From NCBI RefSeq assembly GCF_000485595.1, contig NW_014577530.1:1-42550 (forward strand): DNA of 42,550 bases, in the 5' to 3' direction. Shown piece by piece: positions 24,801-33,800 of this stretch. This stretch comes from Priapulus caudatus. Its lineage: Eukaryota; Priapulida; Priapulimorpha; Priapulimorphida; Priapulidae. The notes below the pieces were generated by a model that saw only the letters and a list, made by a program, of their open reading frames with translations, did not search any database and had not been told where the DNA came from. Numbering within the stretch: the first letter of the stretch is position 1; each line of letters begins with the position of its first letter. A program made the position numbers and the translations under genes.

Positions 24801-27800
24801 CCGTGACGCGTAGCTCTGTGGCGCACAAGTACAATTACAAGTACTGGTAAGTATAATTACAAGTGCTGGTAACAAGTACAATTACAAGTACTGGTAAGTA
24901 CAATTACAAGTGCTGGTAACAAGTACAATTACAAGTACTGGTAAGTACAATTACAAATGCTGGTAACAAGTACAATTACAAGTACTGGTAAGTACAATTA
25001 CAAGTGCTGGTAACAAGTACAATTACAAGTACTGGTAAGTACAATTACAAGTACTGGTAACAAGTACAATTACAAGTACTGGTAACAACTACAATTACAA
25101 GAACAGATAAGAAGTGGTGAACTAGGAAAGGTGGATTTCCTTGTTACCGTGCGTGGACCGAAGGTATCTAATTACGCAGGTTCGGGGCTGCCATGTTATT
25201 CATATATATAATAATAGAGAGAGAGAGCGCAGTAAAGTCTATGTGGCACCCAGGAAGGAAGTATTGAAACCATAAACCCTCTAAACTGGGGGTACGTGAT
25301 TTTTTTTTGGCCGCCGCAGTAGTTGGTATCTACAATAATAGAAACGGTGTGTGTGTGAGAGAGAGAGATGTTCCGGCGGGTGAGGCGGCAAGCGTAGAGT
25401 CGAATCGCGTGTTTTCTGGCAGCGAGCGAGCGCACCTATCCTCCCCCTCGCTGTGGTGGTGGAACAACAGCTGTGGCACGCTGGCGTGTTTTGTTTGTAG
25501 AGCAGAAAAGCTGAAATAGCTCAGGGCGGGGGGGGGGTTACAACAGCAAGTGTTCCCCCCTTTCCCCCTCGCTACCATCATGTACAGCACACGTGCACAG
25601 CGTTTGCGTGCGTGCGTGCGTGCATATGTGTGTGTGTGTGCGTGTGTGTACGTGCGTGCATATGTGTGTGCGTGTGCGTGTGTGTGCGCGTGCGTGCGTG
25701 CGTGTGTTTGTAGTATGCATGTAGGCAGGTTTAGGGTTAAAAAAAGGTAGGTCCTAAATTGGCAGGAATTGTTATCGCAATCCTAGCAGAGGTACGTTAA
25801 TTATAACTCGTTTCTGGCAGCGCGCCAGCCATATTGGATTTCGAATGTGCCGGCCAGCTGTACAGGCAACGTGCAGGGATGCAATGCCGGTTCGAGTCTT
25901 GCGTACCTCTGCAAAAGCCAGAGCAGTGTGCGTTGATGCACCGCCGAGGCTATCTCGCATTTTACCCTCACGTCGAAAGATTCTTACACCAATATCCCCT
26001 TCCTAGTATCATAAATTCATCACAGAGGCACAATACGACTGGGTCACGTAAAGTACATGGTACTGTTGCTTCTTATGCGATGGTTGTTGATTGTTAGTGT
26101 AGCCGGCGGGCAGTATGTAGAAGATTGAGAGGTGCGGAAGTAGATGGAAGAGTAAGAGAGGGAGAGAGAGGAGAGAGTTAGAAAAGTGGGGTGAGGTAGA
26201 AAAGTTGAAGCAGGTGGAGAAAGTGGTAGACTTGGAGGAGGGGGAGAAGGCGGTACAAGATGGAAGAGGAGGTGGAAAGGCGAGGTAGTGGAAGGCGCTA
26301 ACGCATGCGCAGTCTGGAATCGTGGGCGATGTAACGTTCGGCCATCGGAATTTTGACTATCGTGTATGTGTTTCCGTTCATATCTTAACAGTCGTGTGTG
26401 TGTGTGTGTGTTTGTATTTGCTTTCGAATCTTCAGGTTTCTATTTGTGTTACCATTCAATCAACTCTTGGCAGTCATATCATGATCACTCTGATTCTGAC
26501 CGTTCCATCTGTATTTCCATCTGACCAACCGGTGATCGTCTGTATGTATATTCCCCATGTGGGCTGCTGTCCCTCCGTTCTAACGGCAGCATTGCTGTCT
26601 GTGTTTACATCCAACCAACCGGCGATCGTCTGTATGTATATAATTATTATTTCCCATGGCGGCTCTGTGTCAGTGTGTTCTAACGGTGTCTGTGTTTGCG
26701 TCTGCATAGAACGTGATCGCCGTGGCGGCGGGCATCACAGACGGTCTCGACCAGGGCGACAACACCAAGGCCGCAGTCATCCGCCTCGGCCTCATGGAGA
26801 TGATCAAGTTCATCGAGCTGTTCTATCCAGGTAGGTGGCGCCACGCGGCGACGACGTGGGGCGGGAGCGACGCGAGACGCGCGTCTCGGCACAGTGCCGA
26901 GACAGGGTGAGGCAGGTCTCTGCAGGTGAGACAGGCTGAGGCAGGTGAGACAAGTTTATGAGCAGGTTATGGAGCGAGGCCGGTTACGCCGGGTGCCGGC
27001 ACGCGAGTTGAGACCTGTCTCGCTCGACAGTAAGGCCTGCCTGTCTGTCTCGGTGCGTGACGAGACAAGACTGGTGGTCTCAATGGGCGCTGGGTTGAGA
27101 CGTGTCTCTGTGGTTGCGGTCTCGATTACGGACGTCTCATTTGCACGTGTAGTGAGGCCCAGCAATCGGCGTTTACGCTGGCATAAAACCGCCGGTGAAT
27201 TATTAAACTCATTTTTCGCCCCCTCTAATTATTAACCATGCTCGCACGATTGTGCGCGTTTAAGAATGCTTAGCTGCGCAGGAAAATTAAACGTCGTTTG
27301 TTCTTTTGGGTTTTTTTGCCGAAAAGCTGGGTCTCGTTAACAGCCAGCCGGAAGTGAATTGTGGTCGTTTAATGGCGGTTACCTCGATCGCCATGTTTAT
27401 CACGGTATTTTGCACCTACCTGGCTGGTATTTTGCACCTACCTGGCTGGTATTTTGCACCTACCTGGCTGGTATTTTGCACCTACCTGGCTGGTATTTTG
27501 CACCTACCTGGCTGGTATTTTGCACCTACCTGGCTGGTATTTTGCACCTACCTAGCTGGTATTTTGCACCTACCTGGCTGGTATTTTGCACCTACCTGGC
27601 TGGTATTTTGCACCTACCTTCCTGGTATTTTGCACCTACCTTCCTGGTATTTTGCACCTACCTGGCTGGTATTTTGCACCTACCTGGCTGGTATTTTGCA
27701 CCTACCTAGCTGGTATTTTGCACCTACCTAGCTGGTATTTTGCACCTACCTAGCTGGTAGTTTGCCACCTATGATCTGCGCGCATCACGCGGCGATGACT

Positions 27801-30800
27801 TGTGGTTCTCGAACGGCATTTGGTGTCTGGCTGATGCGTCGAGGTCACCGTGCATGTCGGTGTGATGCTCGCTGAGTGTATTTGGTTGTAGTAGCTGTGG
27901 AAATATTTTACTAGCGAGAGTATAAGCGTTTGCTTGCAGCTGTGTACAGCACGTGGCGTACCTGATATGGCTTAAGTTGATAATCGTACTAAATGAGTGT
28001 ACTTTTAATAAAAGATCGTGCGCATGTGTAAAAGGCGTCGGTGCCTTGTGCTATAAATACTGGGTATTTAAATTAATATTAACAGCATGCATCATGCAGT
28101 GATCTAACTTTGATCGGTAGCACCTGAATTCCAGAAGCACTACTCAGGTATGTAGATCTCCCCCAACCTTCCCCTCCCCCACCCTTTCTCCACCACCCAT
28201 GCACATGTCGTGCTTTCATAAAATTGCCATGTTAGGTTTTACGAGTCGGGGTATCAACATGCATACATGTGGGGGTAGGTAATGACAAAGATAAGACAAT
28301 AGAAATGACAAACGACAAGATGATTTGTCATTATCTACTCCTGATACACGTATACATGCAGTATAATATGTAGAGAGTGCAGAACACACGCGGTCAGAGA
28401 GCTACGGCTTAGAACTATGGCTTCCGACAGTTATCGCGCGCAGTAAAACAGCTCCCGTGCGTTGGTTAGTGCATGCCGATTTTATATATTGATTATTCTA
28501 CGTGTTTGTTATTGCTGCTGTTATTTTTTTTCCCCTTGGTTTCGACGTGTGCACAAGCTTGCGTTCGATGGCAACGGTAAAGTTCGTTCAAACCCGAAGC
28601 GTGATCGTGAAGCATGTGTTTCTAGCGACTAGACACGTGGCGATGTCGTTTCCGTGGTCAGCTTCTGAACTCATCAGCATGTTTACTGCCTGAACTCTCT
28701 AAGATGTACTTAACTACAATATAAATGGTGTATACACGTGTATATATACATACATAAATATATGTGTATATGTGTATGTATATATACATATATACGTATA
28801 TATATTATATATATACATATATACATATATATTATCAAGAGCGTATAAAGAAGGAGAGCGTACAACGGTGAAATGCTGAAACCATGTTGCAGTGTTAGTC
28901 GAATTAATAAACTTTCCCCCGTTTTATTTTTTTACAGACTCGCGTTCTGTGCACTGTATGTTGCTTCCGGTCGCCGCCGTGTAGCGCTGACTCGATTCGT
29001 TATTACTACAGCGTTGCTACATCCAGCGTAAGGGGCGGATCATCACCATGGTGATAAATAACAAGACGTTTTTGTGGAGTAATGGCTGCGTCAATGACTG
29101 GAAATGCGAGAAAAGATAGTAGAAGGAAAATACATTTCATTGTCAATGAATGACGGAAACACGCGAGGTTTCCCGAAGCTATCACCAGAACGCGAGTCGG
29201 TCGCAGTACTGACTAATGTCGAGTCGGTGTTCGGCGAAAATACCAGACTTTCACCACTCATTATCTCAGCGTAGGGGCATCGTAGGGACATGCGGTTTGT
29301 TTTATATGAACAAGGTAGGACAGCTGATCAATAATACTGGTTTTCAGCATTTTACTGTTGTACGCTCTCCTTCTTTATACGCTCTTGATATTATATATAT
29401 ATATAATCAGGAGTGTCTAATAAAAGCAAATTGTGTTTTTATTTAGAAACAAATTTGTTTTTCCTTACTCCTGATTTTATTTGCACGAACAGTGGTTGCA
29501 CTGGTCTGTGTTTTGCATGTCGGCTCATCTTGCTTCCCATTCTTTTAGCAGGTTCCTCGCGCGCTGGTTGCTGTCACTGGTCGCTTCTGCCTCTACTCTT
29601 AATATAATCTCTTATCAACGCGCACTCCCTGCTATGCAGTATACATGTATGTGTGCGTGTGCAACCTCGTCTGCTGCTTGTGCATCTGTGTCGCTGTCGT
29701 TGTGTGTCTGCGTGTGGCGTGTCTGTATATGTCAGTGTATGTGCATTTGCGTGCGTGCGCGTGTGTGTGTCTTTTTTCCGTGCAATTTTTTTTTGCTGCT
29801 TGTATCTGCATTAGCGTTCCAACTAGTGCTTCGGCATGGGTGTAGGTAGGCATGGCAGGCAGGCAACCCTCGCGAAATGAAAGTTGATAGCGGTGGGTAA
29901 ATCCTACTATTACTAACAATAGTAATAATTTACCTGACAATTGCTCACGCTCTGAAGTGATGCAAACGAACCGAGAAGAGTGACCGATCGTTCTACGCGA
30001 GAAACGGTCGTGTCTGCAGCATCAGTATGACAGGGTGACAGGGTGACAGGGTGACAGAGTAGCATCAGTGTGCGGCGTGACACCTGTGTGAGTGCCGTGG
30101 TGCGTCGCCTCCGCCGCCGTTGCAGCTTTCATTTCGTTTTGCCGTGCCGCTGCGGTGATGCCAGGGTCAGTAGAGACCTGTGTGGCGGTAGTGTCTTATC
30201 CAACCACCGACTAATACTGCTTCTGATGCTGCGCAAACCACAACAGCTGCTGCATCTCCTTGCTACGCTCCCTGGCTCCAAACCGCTTACTGTTCGTAAC
30301 TGTAGAGGGCGTTGATTCGATAAAGAAATGTGTTGGATTTTGTGTGAGGTCATTAATTGACAATAATTGCTATTAACTTCAATTTAGAGATCGACTTGTG
30401 CGGTCACAACATTTAACTATTTGGTTTTAGGCATGTTATGGTTAGTTGGTCACTAAATTATATTGTTAACTGCGTGTTTAGTTTGAATTTAAAATTGTAG
30501 AAAAAAACGAACAAAAAAATGTTAGTGGTAATCTTCATTCCATTTCATGCGATCATAATATTATAATTTAACATTACATTTATATCAAAAAATTGAACGG
30601 TATTGGTTTCCAAATTCCATATTTATTATCGTTTTGCTCACGTTTTATTTTAAATCATTTCTTGTTGTTATTGATTTTCTGAAAATTGTCACAATAAATT
30701 TATTTCGCCATCCTTTGGCCTGGTTTTCTCTGTGAACTATTCAAAAATCAATTGACATTTCGTCCGACTAGGGTGTGGGGAGGCGTTAGCAGGGAGGTGT

Positions 30801-33800
30801 GAAGCGCATTGTGTGTGTGTGTGCATGCGTTTCTTAAAACCAACACATGTACAGTAGTAGTTGCCTTTCTAGAGCGAATTGTTAGCGCGCACATTAGACA
30901 AGTGGGCTGTGATTAGACACTGTCGCTATCCTGTCTCTTTTGACTAACCGGGGGTCGTTTGTTTTGGCTGTAGGTCGCGACAAATGGATATTCCTGCAGT
31001 CGTGTGGCATAGCCGATATAATAGGTGGCTATTGCAATGGGACAAACTACAAGATGACGATGCAGTTTATGACGTCCGGCAAGGTACGGTGAGGGCGCCA
31101 GGCGCCGCGCCCGCCACCAGAGGGCGGCAGCATCGGGGAGCCGTCCCGCCCGTCCCGAGACGCGCACGCACAAATTCTCCCGCCCCCAGCGGTGGCACCC
31201 CCACCGCCCTGGCGCCCACGCCCGCCTGCTGAGCGTACAAATTTCTCTTCCCGTTGCGCCGAAAAAATCCAGCGTGCACGCCGGCGTTATTTCTAACCCC
31301 CCGCCACCACCCTCGGAACGAGAATTGCGTTTCCGGCCGACAAACAAGAGCGTCTCCAGTTGCCGCACTCTCTCGTGCTCGGGCGCGGCCCTTCCCCCCG
31401 CGGTGGTGTTCGCCGCCTCCCTTCATCAACGCGGTCCCGCTTTGCTTTTGTCTCGCTGCAGGCTGTAGCACTGAAACGTTCCTAGAGAGCTGTGGCATCG
31501 CCGACCTCGTCACGACCTGCTACGGCGGCCGAAACCGGAGACTCGGCGAAGCGTTCGTCCGCACCGGGAAGGTAATGAGAGGCGGTGCCCCCTGCCGGTG
31601 CGCGGGGGGGAGGACACCCCACGCCGGGCGGGGCACGCCCTGCCGCCTCGTGCGTCTCCTCACACTCGTCTCGTTCGCCGAGTTTCCTTTCTAGCGGATG
31701 CGGCTGACGGACCATGCCGATCTTCTGCTGGTGGCGCGGGGTGCTGGCGTGGATTCGCGTCGCCGCGATTGCCCGTGGCGCGCTCTGGCGGGCGTTGCAT
31801 GAGCGAAATTGTGCGAGAACGAATGCGGATGATTGTTGGTGTGCGAGCGAGCGTGTGTGAAGTGGCGCCACCTTGTGGCAAGCGCTGTCGGCTGCGGTCA
31901 CGGCGAGTCGCGGGCTGAGGTCGGAGAGTGGTGGGTGTGGCGTTTGCGCGGGCAATCATAGGTGTTTGATTCTCCTGTGTTTTATCCTGTGCTTTTTCGC
32001 AGAGGTGTGTTCTCTCTCGGTTTCGCACGTCGAGGGAATTTGTGAAACGATTCTAACGATCGTACACAAAATCCATCGATTCTCACCTAGTCGTGTCTGC
32101 AATCCTCTTCTGTGCATATATACTTTAATGCTATAGTAGCAGTTCTAGAACTTAAGGCAGATAGAAGAGATGTAGATAGAACGTTCACTGGTTTTACAAT
32201 GTCTATAATTTTTTAGAAGTATTTACTCACTATATTATTGTAAACGAAGTTGTATTTTTCGCATACAACGTGACATTTGTGCGAAACGCGTTTGCATAAA
32301 GGTATTAATAGGACTCTTACATCAATATGTTTGAATTAGTTTAGGATCTAAAAGAACAGGCAATATTTTTGCAATGCCACTATGTGTAAAAAACCGTCCT
32401 GCATTTTCCTATTTATATTTCGTTTAAAAAAACATTTTTCTGGTACTATTTATGGTGCCTTTAGCCAGCACTGCAATGATAGCTCTATTACTAATGTTTA
32501 AACCGGTGCAAAATCGACTGAGGTGGGGCCGCTGTCAGCAGTGTTGTAGTTCTACAGTAACGATTAGCACTATTGCAACGCTAGCGTTAATGCGAATGAT
32601 GAAAATGCGATCGCATAAATACTGTAGACACCCCCACTGCAATCCCCGCGGCAATCTGCCCGCTTACAATACAATAAATGCTACAGGGAAGAAGTAACGG
32701 CCCATCATTACCGACTGGACCGATTCACCGAGACTAGTATTACGATATTACGATGTCTGATGTTATTACTGATCAGACCGATTCACGGAGACTAGTGTTA
32801 CGACGAATACATGTCTGACAGCGGCCTCATCATGTCAGTCTGTATGACGGGTGTCACTGCCACCGACCTTGGTCACTCCAGCGGTTGTGCTTCTAAGCAC
32901 TTCTTCTTGCTTCTTTCAGAGCTTCTAAGCTCTTCTTCCATCCTTCGTTTCAGAGCTTCTAAGCTCTTCTTCCATCCTTCGTTTCAGAGCTTCTAAGCTT
33001 TCCTTCTTTCAGAGCTTCTAAGCTCTCCTTCCTTCCTTCGTTTCAGAGCTCCTAAGCTCTTCTTCCTTCCTTCGTTTCAGAGCTTCTAAGCTCTTCTTCC
33101 TTCCCTCTTTCAGAGCTTCTAAGCTCTCCTTCCTTCCTTCGTTTCAGAGCTTCTAAGCTCTTCTTCCTTCCTTCTTTCAGAGCTTCTAAGCTCTTCTTCC
33201 TTCCCTCTTTCAGAGCTTCTAAGCTCTTCTTCCTTCTTTCAGAGCTTCGTGCAGCTTGAGCGGGAGCTGATGAATGGACAGAAGCTGCAGGGTCCGACGA
33301 CGGCGGCCGAGGTCTATGAGATGCTGAAGAACAAGGGCATGGAGGACCAGTACGTGCACGAAGAAGCCCTGCAGGGTTTCTCTTTCCATCTTCCCCCTCC
33401 TCCCCCGTATCTGGTTTCGCGCGGCGTATTTTTGCGGGGAAAGGTTTAGCCTGTTGCTTTACCACGTGACGTGTGTCGCGGTGCTTGCCGCGTGCTCGCT
33501 TGATGTTCAACCGCGAGTGTTCACCACATGTTTACCTTTTGTCTAGCCAAAATGTTTCCTGTGTCTTTACCTGATCAATGTTGTTTTACCTGATGTTCGA
33601 CCAGTGTTTGGCACCCGGTTCCTGCCTTGTTTTCCTGCTCACTGCCCTGGTTGCTCCTCTCTCTTCCTCTTCCTCTTCCCGTAGATCCAAAAGTACCTCA
33701 CCAGGTGGCAGCGCTGTGCCGGTAGTTGACTACTTCGCTCGGTAATGGATTTGTTACGTAGTTTGAGCGGCTGGGATGTCAGAGGCCGACGTGGTGGTCC

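Noticed and set aside
27306-27731. Plus-strand 141-codon frame with periodic hydrophobic [17 protein letters not shown] repeats
   Set aside because: A 22-bp repeat read in three frames produces this periodic peptide. It is not a membrane protein.
27404-27775. Regular short repeats resembling a CRISPR array
   Set aside because: Units are contiguous with no unique spacers and the genome is animal. It is a minisatellite.
30913-32028. Several overlapping 100-150 codon frames on both strands around exons 7a and 7b
   Set aside because: GC-rich shadows; only the two 110-nt exons have splice sites and homology.
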